In this document: positions 35,237-42,969 of the stretch, piece after piece
Layout: the number at the start of each line of letters is the position of its first letter
Position numbering within the stretch: the first letter of the stretch is position 1
Assembly: GCF_000378205.1 (NCBI RefSeq)
Contig: NZ_KB899417.1
Coordinates: 62,001-126,000, forward strand
Source: Sediminispirochaeta bajacaliforniensis DSM 16054
GTDB taxonomy: Bacteria; Spirochaetota; Spirochaetia; DSM-16054; Sediminispirochaetaceae
Direction of reading: 5' to 3'
Length of the DNA: 64,000 nucleotides
The notes under the pieces: model-generated
What the model was told of the DNA's origin: nothing
Database searches by the model: none
What the model saw: the letters and a program-made list of their open reading frames with translations, nothing else
Translations under genes and position numbers: made by a program

Positions 35237-35266
35237 AAAAAGCAGCCTCTCTACGGCTGCTTTTTT
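35237..35266 (+). terminator. Intrinsic terminator after the nucleoside hydrolase gene
   Basis: AAAAAGCAGCC pairs with GGCTGCTTTTT around a seven-base loop and ends in six T residues. It can also act in reverse because of the A-run. It isolates the hydrolase gene from the transporter operon. Confidence 0.9.
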
Positions 35267-35348
35267 GTTATACGGCCGTCGATGGCATGCTGCAAGAATC
35301 TGAAAAGAAGGTCTGACACTCCTGTAGCGGAAGTCGGCAGAGTGTCTG

Positions 35349-35372
35349 GACAAAGTGTCCTAAAATTGAACA
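35349..35372. promoter_or_regulatory. Enhancer-type site 2 for the sigma54 regulator
   Basis: The core TGTCCTAAAATTGAACA matches site 1 at 33768-33791 (20 of 24 positions overall). It is 95 bp upstream of the second sigma54 promoter, exactly ten bases less than for site 1, so both face the promoter on the same side of the helix. Next to it TGTCTGGACA (35343-35352) and GGACAAAGTGTCC (35348-35360) add further dyads. Confidence 0.7.
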
Positions 35373-35466
35373 TATGGCTATACGTCTTTCTGTTCTGAAT
35401 GGAAGTTGTTTTTTTAATTTATTCTGTTGAAATAAGATATTTCCTTAACGCTTAAAACTTTCCTCT

Positions 35467-35482
35467 TGGTACGCTTCTTGCA
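35467..35482 (+). promoter_or_regulatory. Sigma54 promoter of the ribose-type transporter operon
   Basis: TGGTACGCTTCTTGCA is close to the ideal -24/-12 consensus. The start would be near 35494, inside a TGCATG-CA-CATGCA inverted repeat (35492-35505). The distance to the ATG (about 47 bases from the GC) and the leader sequence closely match those of the hydrolase gene. Confidence 0.85.
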
Positions 35483-35528
35483 TTCGATACATGCATGCAC
35501 ATGCAAAATTATTTTTGAGGAGTGGTCC

Positions 35529-36500
35529 ATGAAGAGATGTACAGATGGGAAAACCGGAAAGGTGCTATTTCTGATTCTTACCGGCTTGATGATTATTGCC
35601 GCCCCTGTGTTTTCAGGTGGAAAGAAAGAGAGCGGCAGTGATAAGCCGGTTGTCGGGTTGGTGATGAAGTCTTTGGCAAATGAGTTTTTTAAGACCATGG
35701 AAGAGGGGGCGCGAATGTTTGCCGAAAAAGACGGAAGCTTCGAGTTGATTCCTGTCGGTATGAATTCCGAAACTGATATCGATACCCAGGTAAGTGCCAT
35801 GGAGCGATTTATCACCACCGGCGTCGATATGATCGTCGTTGCCCCTGCCGATTCCGTCGGTATGGTTAAATCCGTCAAAAAGGCTGTTGATGCTGGTATA
35901 ACCGTTGTAAATTTCGACGTTACCTTGGACAAGGATGCACTTGAGGCTGCAGGACTCCCGAGGGATTTTCTTTTTGTCGGTCCGGATAACGCCGATGGCG
36001 CGGAGATGGTCGGCAATTATCTTGGCGATACCATCGGCAAAGGCGCCAAAGTGATCATTATCGAAGGTAATCCCGGTGCCGACAATGCAAAACAGCGAAA
36101 AGAGGGTTTTATGCGCTCGGTTGAAGCGTATAATTTCGACCTGCTTGCATCGAGAACCGCTCATTGGGAAACAGAGGAAGCCAATACGGTTATGACCAAC
36201 CTGCTGACAAAGTATCCTGATGTGGAAGGAATCATGTGTGCCAACGATTCCATGGCTGTCGGTGTTGTGAAGGCCCTGGAAGCCGCCGGCCGGGCAGGAG
36301 AAATCAAAGTCGTCGGTTTCGATAATATCGGGGCCGTTCAGACCCTCATTAAAGAGGGAAAAGTTCTTGCTACCATTGATCAATTCGGTCCGGAAATGGC
36401 GGCGAATGCCATCAAGATAGGGTTCAGGATTCTTGGAGGAGAAAAATTGTCGGGATGGCAAAAGACCCCCATCAAGTTGGTAACGGCAGAGAATTTATAA
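35529..36500 (+). CDS. Ribose-type periplasmic binding protein (first copy)
   Basis: Substrate-binding protein of a CUT2 importer, about 323 residues. The signal peptide is VLFLILTGLMIIAAPVFS, followed by GGKKESGSDKP. The type I binding fold shows VVGLVMKSLANEFFKTMEEG near 42, MIVVAPADSVGMVKSV near 103, IMCANDSMAVGVVKALEAAG near 238 and VVGFDNIGAVQTLIKEGK near 263. It groups with ribose/allose-type proteins, but the ligand could be another ribosyl compound given the hydrolase next door. ATG 35529 follows GAGGAG and lies on a leader duplicated from the hydrolase gene. Confidence 0.9.
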   Translation: MKRCTDGKTGKVLFLILTGLMIIAAPVFSGGKKESGSDKPVVGLVMKSLANEFFKTMEEGARMFAEKDGSFELIPVGMNSETDIDTQVSAMERFITTGVDMIVVAPADSVGMVKSVKKAVDAGITVVNFDVTLDKDALEAAGLPRDFLFVGPDNADGAEMVGNYLGDTIGKGAKVIIIEGNPGADNAKQRKEGFMRSVEAYNFDLLASRTAHWETEEANTVMTNLLTKYPDVEGIMCANDSMAVGVVKALEAAGRAGEIKVVGFDNIGAVQTLIKEGKVLATIDQFGPEMAANAIKIGFRILGGEKLSGWQKTPIKLVTAENL

Positions 36501-36514
36501 ACGTCTATATCCGG

Positions 36515-36539
36515 TGAGGGGACATCTGGTGTCCCCTCA
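36515..36539 (+). terminator. Hairpin between the binding-protein and ATPase genes
   Basis: TGAGGGGACA pairs perfectly with TGTCCCCTCA around a five-base loop. No T-run follows, so it is better seen as an mRNA-stabilising hairpin that protects the upstream binding-protein message than as a true terminator. Confidence 0.6.
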
Positions 36540-36563
36540 TTCTTCGAAAAGGAGAAGACTTGC

Positions 36564-38099
36564 GTGAGCCCCAAAACAATTGTGGCACTAAAAGGTGTAT
36601 CGGTCCGGTTTCCCGGTGTAAAAGCGCTGGACAGGGTAGATCTTGATATCTATAACGGAGAGATCCATGTCCTGTTGGGAGAGAACGGAGCGGGAAAGTC
36701 CACTTTGGTAAAGACGCTCTGCGGTATATATAAGCCGTCCGAAGGTGAAATTTTTTTCAGCGGTAAGAGGTATGAACCTAAGAGCACATTGGATGCCATC
36801 AAAAGCGGTATCCGCGTTGTGTATCAGGAGTTCAATCTTTTGCCCTATCTTTCCATTGCAGAAAATATCTTTTTTGAGCAGCTACCGAAAAAACATGGCT
36901 TTGTACAGTATAAGGTTCTTATGACAAAGGCCGCCGAACTGCTTAACGAGGTAGGTCTGGGATCGATTTCTCCTAGAACACCTGTTGAGCAACTTGGAGT
37001 GGCCCAGAAACAACTTGTTGAAATTTGTAAGGCCCTTTCGGCGGAGAGTAAACTGTTGATTCTTGACGAGCCTACAGCGACCCTTATGCCGGAGGAGATC
37101 GAAAACCTCTTTTCTCTGATTAGAAAACTGAAGGAGAAGGGGGTTTCCGTCATCTATATCTCTCACCGTTTGAAAGAGGTTTTCGAGATTGGAGACAGGA
37201 TTACTGTGCTCCGGAACGGCTCTCTCGTCGGAACCCATCGTGCCGGGAAACTGGATATACCAGGTATCGTAAAAATGATGGTTGGGAAAGAGATGGCCTC
37301 CGAATATCCCTTTGACGCAGCCGTGCATCCCGGAACCTCCTTTTTTTCGGTAAGAAACCTTCGGTACAGAGGTAATCAGTATTCCGTTGATTTTGATCTT
37401 CGCCGGGGGGAGATACTCGGTGTTGCAGGACTTGTTGGGTCGGGACGAACAGAAACCATGCGTGCACTTTATGGTGCCGACAAGCGGGATTCCGGTAGAG
37501 TGACTCTCAATGGGCGGGAGATTTCTGTTTCGTCGCCGAAAGATGCCGTCAAAAACGGAATTTGTCTTTTGACTGAAGATCGAAAAAGCCAGGGTCTTGT
37601 CCTTGAAATGAGCTGTACCGAGAATATAACGATTACAAACCTGGAAGATGTCTCTTCACATGGCTTGTTGAAAAAAGAAAAGGAAGCCGAGGTAAGTCGT
37701 TCTTTGATTAAAAAACTTGGCGTACGAACAACATCGGAAAGGACAACCGTCAAAAATCTTTCAGGTGGGAATCAACAAAAAATTGTGATTGCCAAATGGC
37801 TGTACAGAAATGCGGAGGTCTTGATTTTTGACGAACCCACCAGAGGCATAGACGTGGGCGCCAAATACGAAATCTATCTTCTGTTGTGGAAACTTGCTGC
37901 GGAAGGGAAAGGGATTATTGTCATCTCTTCAGATCTTCCGGAGATTATGGGTATTTGTCATCGCATGTTGGTTTTCTCAAACGGAAAAATCACCGGAGAG
38001 TTGAAACGAAAGGAATTCAGTCAGGAGCGTATTCTCTCGCTTTCATATGCTGAGTATCTGAACCAAAGCAAGGAGACAAAGGAACGAAGGGATGGGTGA
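36564..38099 (+). CDS. Ribose-type ABC transporter ATPase (tandem ABC)
   Basis: The only conventional ATPase of the operon, 511 residues, GTG start preceded by AAGGAGA. The first ABC has GENGAGKST, Q-loop VYQEFNLLPYLS, signature-equivalent LGVAQKQLVEICKAL and LLILDEPTATLMPEE. The second has LSGGNQQKIVIAKWLY and VLIFDEPTRGIDVGAKYEIY. This is the RbsA/MglA layout. It should pair with the permease encoded directly downstream, whose start overlaps its last codons. Whether it also serves the second permease at 40.1 kb is open. Confidence 0.92.
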   Translation: MSPKTIVALKGVSVRFPGVKALDRVDLDIYNGEIHVLLGENGAGKSTLVKTLCGIYKPSEGEIFFSGKRYEPKSTLDAIKSGIRVVYQEFNLLPYLSIAENIFFEQLPKKHGFVQYKVLMTKAAELLNEVGLGSISPRTPVEQLGVAQKQLVEICKALSAESKLLILDEPTATLMPEEIENLFSLIRKLKEKGVSVIYISHRLKEVFEIGDRITVLRNGSLVGTHRAGKLDIPGIVKMMVGKEMASEYPFDAAVHPGTSFFSVRNLRYRGNQYSVDFDLRRGEILGVAGLVGSGRTETMRALYGADKRDSGRVTLNGREISVSSPKDAVKNGICLLTEDRKSQGLVLEMSCTENITITNLEDVSSHGLLKKEKEAEVSRSLIKKLGVRTTSERTTVKNLSGGNQQKIVIAKWLYRNAEVLIFDEPTRGIDVGAKYEIYLLLWKLAAEGKGIIVISSDLPEIMGICHRMLVFSNGKITGELKRKEFSQERILSLSYAEYLNQSKETKERRDG

Positions 38100-39078
38100 C
38101 ATGAAGTTTAAAGCAAACATGAATTATCTTCTCAGCGAAGGGGGTATCGGCATTATTTTGGTACTTTTGTTTCTTTTTTTTGCCGTGACTACCCCCCATT
38201 TTGCAAGTTTTCAGAATATTTCAAATATCTTTACCCAGATTAGTATTAATACCATCATTTCCGTTGGTATGACCTTTGTTATTCTGTTGGGCGGCATCGA
38301 TCTTTCGGTCGGATCGCTCCTCGCACTTTGTTCTGTCGCGGCAGGCATGGTTATGAGTAAAGGAACGCTTTCTCCCTGTTTATCCATTTTTATTGCTGTT
38401 TTCTTGAGCATCGTTATAGGTATGTTTGTCGGTCTTGCAAACGGAGCAATTTCCGAGAAATGGAAAATCCATTCCTTTATCGTGACTCTCGGAATGCTGA
38501 ATATAACAAGAGGAATGGCCCTTCAAGTCAGTAATTCGCGGACCTTTTTTGATTTTCCCGCCGGTTTCAACAGTTTTGGGAATATAAATATTGTTGGGCT
38601 TCCCATTATTTTCGTAATTGCTCTCCTGCTTGTTATTTTAGGGCAGATAGTACTTACCCGGACTGTTTTTGGCCGCATGCTTATTGCTATTGGGAACAAT
38701 GAGGAGTCTGTTCGGCTTTCAGGGCATAATACCGCGTTGTACAAGGTACTTGCCTTTGTCATTTGTGGTGCAAGTGTCGGTATTGCCGCGATTATGTATA
38801 TGCTGCGTCTAAATATAGCCAGTCCTATTTTAGGGGTGGGCTTCGAGCTGAATGCTATTGCGGCCGTCGTTATCGGTGGGACCAGTATGAACGGCGGGAA
38901 GGGGTCGCTTCTTGGGACTTTTCTCGGTGCTTGTATCATGGGTGTGTTGAATAACGGGCTTTTGCTGATCGGGCTTGGAGACTTTGCCAGACAGATTGTG
39001 ACGGGACTTATCATTATTCTTGCTGTCATTCTTGATCGGTATCGAAACAGTTTTTCTGCAAGGCTAAGGGAGGCTTAA
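38092..39078 (+). CDS. Ribose-type ABC transporter permease (first copy)
   Basis: RbsC-like inner-membrane permease of 328 residues with about nine hydrophobic segments. Family marks are VILLGGIDLSVGSLLALC near 63, IHSFIVTLGMLNITRGMAL near 126, the cytoplasmic coupling loop GNNEESVRLSGHNT at 201-214 and AVVIGGTSMNGGKGSLLGT near 265. The coupling loop is canonical, consistent with use of the tandem ATPase encoded just upstream. ATG 38092 overlaps that gene; ATG 38101 is an in-frame alternative. Confidence 0.92.
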   Translation: MGDMKFKANMNYLLSEGGIGIILVLLFLFFAVTTPHFASFQNISNIFTQISINTIISVGMTFVILLGGIDLSVGSLLALCSVAAGMVMSKGTLSPCLSIFIAVFLSIVIGMFVGLANGAISEKWKIHSFIVTLGMLNITRGMALQVSNSRTFFDFPAGFNSFGNINIVGLPIIFVIALLLVILGQIVLTRTVFGRMLIAIGNNEESVRLSGHNTALYKVLAFVICGASVGIAAIMYMLRLNIASPILGVGFELNAIAAVVIGGTSMNGGKGSLLGTFLGACIMGVLNNGLLLIGLGDFARQIVTGLIIILAVILDRYRNSFSARLREA

Positions 39079-39118
39079 AAATAATAGCGTTTTCCTTGAT
39101 AAAGGATATACTGGTCGA

Positions 39119-40069
39119 ATGTCAAAACATCTCAAGTGTAGTGCGGTTCTTATTTTTCTTATTATTGCGGCCTTGTTTGCAATAGGGCAGGTTCACCTAC
39201 GGGAAGGCCGACCTCACAGGGTAACCGTGGCACTTGTCATGAAGTCTCTTGCCAATGAGTTCTTTTTGACGATGGAGCAGGGGGCGCGTGATCACCATAT
39301 GAATAATGCAGAACGTTACGATCTCCTGATCTATGGCATCAAGGATGAGCAGGCGGTAAGCCAGCAGATTCATATTGTCGAACAGCTGATGGCAATTGAT
39401 GTAGATGCCATCATTATCGCACCTGCCGACTCAAAGGCCTTGGTCCCTGTTTGTCAAAGGGCGATGGCGTCCGGGGTTGCCGTAGTCAACATAGACAATA
39501 AATTTGATGCGACGGTCATTGCGGAACGCGGTTTACATATTCCTTTTGTCGGGCCTGATAATTATCAAGGGGCCAAGGCCGCAGGAGATTATCTTGCCGA
39601 TCATCTATCCTCCGGAAACCAGGTCGCCATCATTGAGGGAATCCCTTCTGCCTATAACTCTCAGCAGCGTTGTCTTGGTTTCAGAAAGGCTATGGACGAC
39701 GCCGGAATAATTATAGTCGATACCAGGCCGGCGCTGTGGGAGATGGACAGGTCGTATACTACGGTTATTTCAATCCTCAACGAACATCGGAATGTGCGTG
39801 CCTTACTCTGCGCAAACGATAATATGGCTTTAGGAGCTGCAGCAGCGGTGAAGGCTGCTTCAAAAAGAAATTCAATGTACATCATCGGTTTCGACAATAT
39901 TTCAGCGGTAAATAATGAGTTGAAAAAGGGCGATATTCTTGCCACGGTAGATCAGCATGCTGCTCTGATAGCGGTGAACGGTATTGAGATGGCTCTCAGC
40001 ATGCTTAATGGTGAGGATGTTGATTTGGTATGTACAACACCTGTTGAACTGGTAACTGCCTATGAATAG
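39119..40069 (+). CDS. Ribose-type binding protein (second copy), possibly membrane-anchored
   Basis: A 316-residue type I binding protein similar to the first copy (VALVMKSLANEFFLTMEQGA near 37, AIIIAPADSKALVPVC near 98, ALLCANDNMALGAAAAV near 223, IIGFDNISAVNNELKKGD near 248). The N-terminus has one hydrophobic segment (CSAVLIFLIIAALFAIGQV) but lacks the A-x-G-x-x-E cleavage pattern of the other binding proteins here, so it may stay anchored. It is 40 bases after the first permease and overlaps the second permease gene. Confidence 0.87.
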   Translation: MSKHLKCSAVLIFLIIAALFAIGQVHLREGRPHRVTVALVMKSLANEFFLTMEQGARDHHMNNAERYDLLIYGIKDEQAVSQQIHIVEQLMAIDVDAIIIAPADSKALVPVCQRAMASGVAVVNIDNKFDATVIAERGLHIPFVGPDNYQGAKAAGDYLADHLSSGNQVAIIEGIPSAYNSQQRCLGFRKAMDDAGIIIVDTRPALWEMDRSYTTVISILNEHRNVRALLCANDNMALGAAAAVKAASKRNSMYIIGFDNISAVNNELKKGDILATVDQHAALIAVNGIEMALSMLNGEDVDLVCTTPVELVTAYE

Positions 40070-41030
40070 GTTTGTTGCATTTTTTACATCCAAATTCCGA
40101 AGTATCGCCGGTGAAATTGATAATGTGAGCGGCCTTTTGTTGGCTCTTTGTGCCCTCATTTTGTTTTTTTCCCTGCGTAGCGACCATTTCCTTTCCGAAA
40201 AAACTTTGGTCACAATTGCCAATCAAATTCCCGTGCAAATGGTACTTGCGGTAGGTATGACCTATGTACTTATCATCGCCGGGATAGATCTTTCTATCGG
40301 ATCGGTTTTGGCCCTGTGCAGCACAGTACTCAGTCTCTTACTCATACGGTTTCATATGCCGCTGCCGGTTGCACTCCTTTTTACAACTTTGGCGGGCATC
40401 CTTTCCGGTTTTATCAACGGTCTGCTTTCTGCTTGGCTCTCGATACCAAGCTTTATCGTTACTCTTGGTATGATGGAAATTGCCCGGGGCCTTGCCTATA
40501 TCCTTTCGGATTCACGTACGATCTATATCGGAACCGGGATAGCCTGTTTTACGGCTTCTCTCTGGGGTGGTATCTCCGTAGCTTTTCTTATTGCCATCGC
40601 CATATCGGTAGTCGGCCAACTCCTTCTAAAATATACCGTCTTGGGGACCTATCTATCGGGAATAGGAACAAAGGCTTCGGATATGCCTTTGCCCGATGCC
40701 TTGATTCGCAAAATAAAGATATTTGTTTTTTCGATAATGGGAATGCTTGTTGCGCTTGCCTCGATGCTCCATACGGCGAAACTTGAAGCAGCCGATCCCA
40801 ATGCCGGTTCAGGGCTGGAACTCCAAGTCATCGCTTCGGTGGTGATCGGCGGTACAAGTCTTTTAGGTGGCAAAGGCTCGGTGGTCAATTCGATGTTCGG
40901 TGTTCTTATCATGGCAGTTTTGCAGACCGGTCTTGCACAGCTAGGGGTTGATGATCCCCTTAAGCAGCTGATAACCGGTCTGCTCATCATCATTGCGCTG
41001 CTCTTGGATCGATACAGGGAACAGCAGTGA
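40062..41030 (+). CDS. Ribose-type ABC transporter permease (second copy, atypical coupling loop)
   Basis: RbsC-like permease of 322 residues with the usual LIIAGIDLSIGSVLALC near 70, IPSFIVTLGMMEIARGLAY near 127 and SVVIGGTSLLGGKGSV near 262. The cytoplasmic loop that normally reads GNNEEAxxxSG is replaced by GTKASDMPLPDALIRK at 202-217. No second ATPase gene accompanies it. This could mean a different ATPase partner, such as the ABC domain of the kinase fusion, or a receptor rather than transport role. It abuts the convergent ADP-ribosylglycohydrolase gene with no terminator between. Confidence 0.9.
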   Translation: MNRFVAFFTSKFRSIAGEIDNVSGLLLALCALILFFSLRSDHFLSEKTLVTIANQIPVQMVLAVGMTYVLIIAGIDLSIGSVLALCSTVLSLLLIRFHMPLPVALLFTTLAGILSGFINGLLSAWLSIPSFIVTLGMMEIARGLAYILSDSRTIYIGTGIACFTASLWGGISVAFLIAIAISVVGQLLLKYTVLGTYLSGIGTKASDMPLPDALIRKIKIFVFSIMGMLVALASMLHTAKLEAADPNAGSGLELQVIASVVIGGTSLLGGKGSVVNSMFGVLIMAVLQTGLAQLGVDDPLKQLITGLLIIIALLLDRYREQQ

Positions 41031-42014
41031 TCACTTTTCCAAAAGCCGTTCGGCCAGAGACCTGAAGTCTATGCCATTTTCTCTGCCGATTCTTTCCTGC
41101 CAGCCATCGGGAATGGCAGATAGACCTGAGAAGGCCCCGCACAGTGCGCCTGTTATGGCCCCATTGGTGTCGGCATCATCACCGATATTAATGACGGTAA
41201 TCAGGCCGTCGCGAAAGCCTCCCTGTGCGGCATAAAAGACGCCGAGGGAAAGAGGAATCGACTCGTAGCTTTTCATGCCCGCACCTATATGCTGGTAGAG
41301 AAGATAGGCAACATCGGAAAGTGGACGATGCGTGTTTTCTTCCACGATTCGTTTTGCCAACCTGATTCTGACGCTTACCGAAGGAGCCGGGATGTCATGT
41401 CCGGCAGCCTCTCCCTCTTCCGCGGCTCCGGCAGCCGACTCAATAATCTGCTGTGGCGTATAGCCCCCTTCTGTGGCAAGGGCAACGGCAAGGGCAACGG
41501 CTGCCGTTGCGGCAACCGCAGGCTTGCTTCCGTGGGAGGGCAGGGCGGAAGCGATGGCGGCTTTAAGGCACGCTTGGGGTCTACCGTGAAAAAATATGCC
41601 GACAGGAGCGACGCGCATGGCCCCGCCGTTGGTGTCCCCCCCCTCCGCCGCCTTTTGATAATCGCCTCCGGCTATGATCGTCTCGAGAAATTTTCTTGTA
41701 CTGGGGCCGATAACCGTGCTTTCGAGCATCTTTTTCTCTATTGCCCACTGTTTCATTTTATGTATGAAAAGTGCCTCGTCGAAACCCTTTGCCTCGCAAA
41801 GTACCTCGGAGATGATGAGGCTCTCTTCGGTGTCGTCGGTCACCTCGGCCTGATGAAGCCCGCCATGGGCGATCTGCTGGCTTGCGGGAGTGAGAAAATC
41901 GTCAATCCGGCCATAGACATGTCGTATCGTATCCGGGGACATGAAAGAGGCAGGCATGCCCATGGCATCTCCTATGGCTGAGCCGATGAGGCACCCGGCG
42001 GCTTTATCGATCAT
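41031..42014 (-). CDS. ADP-ribosylglycohydrolase family protein (YegU-like)
   Basis: Metal-dependent N- or O-glycosidase of 327 residues. It keeps the family's metal sites: GSAIGDAMGMPASF near residue 12, VTDDTEESLIISEVL near 57 and INIGDDADTNGAITGALCGAF near 272, plus GGAMRVAPVGIFF near 130. Relatives remove ADP-ribose from proteins or cleave small ribosyl compounds. In this operon, coupled by a four-base overlap to a PfkB kinase and an importer, a small-molecule ribosidase is more likely than protein de-ADP-ribosylation. E. coli YegU shows the same pairing. Confidence 0.87.
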   Translation of the reverse strand: MIDKAAGCLIGSAIGDAMGMPASFMSPDTIRHVYGRIDDFLTPASQQIAHGGLHQAEVTDDTEESLIISEVLCEAKGFDEALFIHKMKQWAIEKKMLESTVIGPSTRKFLETIIAGGDYQKAAEGGDTNGGAMRVAPVGIFFHGRPQACLKAAIASALPSHGSKPAVAATAAVALAVALATEGGYTPQQIIESAAGAAEEGEAAGHDIPAPSVSVRIRLAKRIVEENTHRPLSDVAYLLYQHIGAGMKSYESIPLSLGVFYAAQGGFRDGLITVINIGDDADTNGAITGALCGAFSGLSAIPDGWQERIGRENGIDFRSLAERLLEK

Positions 42015-42967
42015 ACTCTCAACTCCTTTCCGTTTGTTACTATCAATTCGACATCATCAAGAGAGAAATTCCCGTGTGGGCCCCATATCCTGGTGGCAAG
42101 GGAACCACAGCCGTTGGCGATCTGCAGAGAGCGCTTCAGCGGGGCGCCTACCGAAAATCCGTAAAGCAGTCCCGATGCAAAGGCGTCTCCCGCCCCAGTG
42201 GTGTCGATACGTTTACCGGCATAAGGCCATACATGCAACGTTTCATTTCCGGTGTAGGCTGTTACACCTCTCATCCCCTCTTTTCGTATGACAAGCTCCA
42301 CTCCCACATCAAGGAGATGGGAGACAATTCCGTTATCGACGCCTATACACGTTCCCAGACGCTTCAATTCTCCTTCGTTAGGCGTAATACAAAAAGCGAG
42401 TTTTAGGATTTCCGTAAGCACCTCTTTCCCAATGTTTTCCACAAGGGCCCCGGGGTCGAAGAGGATGCGGGTGCCGCCGTCCTTCAACCGTTTCAGGGCG
42501 TTGAGGATGGGCTCTCGATATTCCGGCTCCTGAAGGTAATAGCCGGTAAGGTAGAGAAAGGATGTCTCTCCCCTGAGCCGATCGGAAATCATCATAGGCC
42601 TGAACACCGATTCCGAACCCTTTCGGGTAAGAAAAGTACGTTCGCCCTCGTCATCAATGATATTTATGGAGAATCCGTTTGCCGCACCTTCTTGTCGAAG
42701 GATACAGGCTTCGGGTAATCCTTTCTGCCTGATATAGTTGATGAGAAGCTGATCTTCAATGCCGTCTCCGATCAGGGAAACGATGTAGGGATTGAGGCCG
42801 AGATTTTTCAGGGTCACCGCGGCATTGAGTGCACATCCCCCGGGAATGGTTTGGGCACTCTTGATTAAGGTATCTGTTCCGCGTTCCGGATAGTGGCGCA
42901 CTTCTAGGTAGATGTCTCGTATCAAGCCGCCCATGACAATGATCGGTTTTTCATCTTGTTTCGTCAT
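42011..42967 (-). CDS. PfkB-family carbohydrate kinase (YegV-like)
   Basis: Sugar or nucleoside kinase of 318 residues. It has the N-terminal PfkB pattern VMGGLIRDIYLEV, the substrate-binding glycines in IPGGCALNAAVTLKNLG near 45, and the C-terminal catalytic signature DTTGAGDAFASGLLYG with the catalytic aspartate near 259. The phosphorylated substrate could be ribose, another pentose or a nucleoside. ATG 42967 comes two bases after the stop codon of the ATPase gene. Confidence 0.87.
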   Translation of the reverse strand: MTKQDEKPIIVMGGLIRDIYLEVRHYPERGTDTLIKSAQTIPGGCALNAAVTLKNLGLNPYIVSLIGDGIEDQLLINYIRQKGLPEACILRQEGAANGFSINIIDDEGERTFLTRKGSESVFRPMMISDRLRGETSFLYLTGYYLQEPEYREPILNALKRLKDGGTRILFDPGALVENIGKEVLTEILKLAFCITPNEGELKRLGTCIGVDNGIVSHLLDVGVELVIRKEGMRGVTAYTGNETLHVWPYAGKRIDTTGAGDAFASGLLYGFSVGAPLKRSLQIANGCGSLATRIWGPHGNFSLDDVELIVTNGKELRV

Positions 42968-42969
42968 TA

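Noticed and set aside
35613-36461. Long minus-strand frame of 282 residues opposite the first ribose-type binding protein
   Set aside because: It is fully antisense to a gene with strong family motifs and has no recognisable domain or ribosome binding site.
41031-42014. ADP-ribosylglycohydrolase as a nitrogenase-type DraG or phage-defence factor
   Set aside because: No DraT, nitrogenase, toxin or defence genes are near; the operon is an importer plus sugar kinase.
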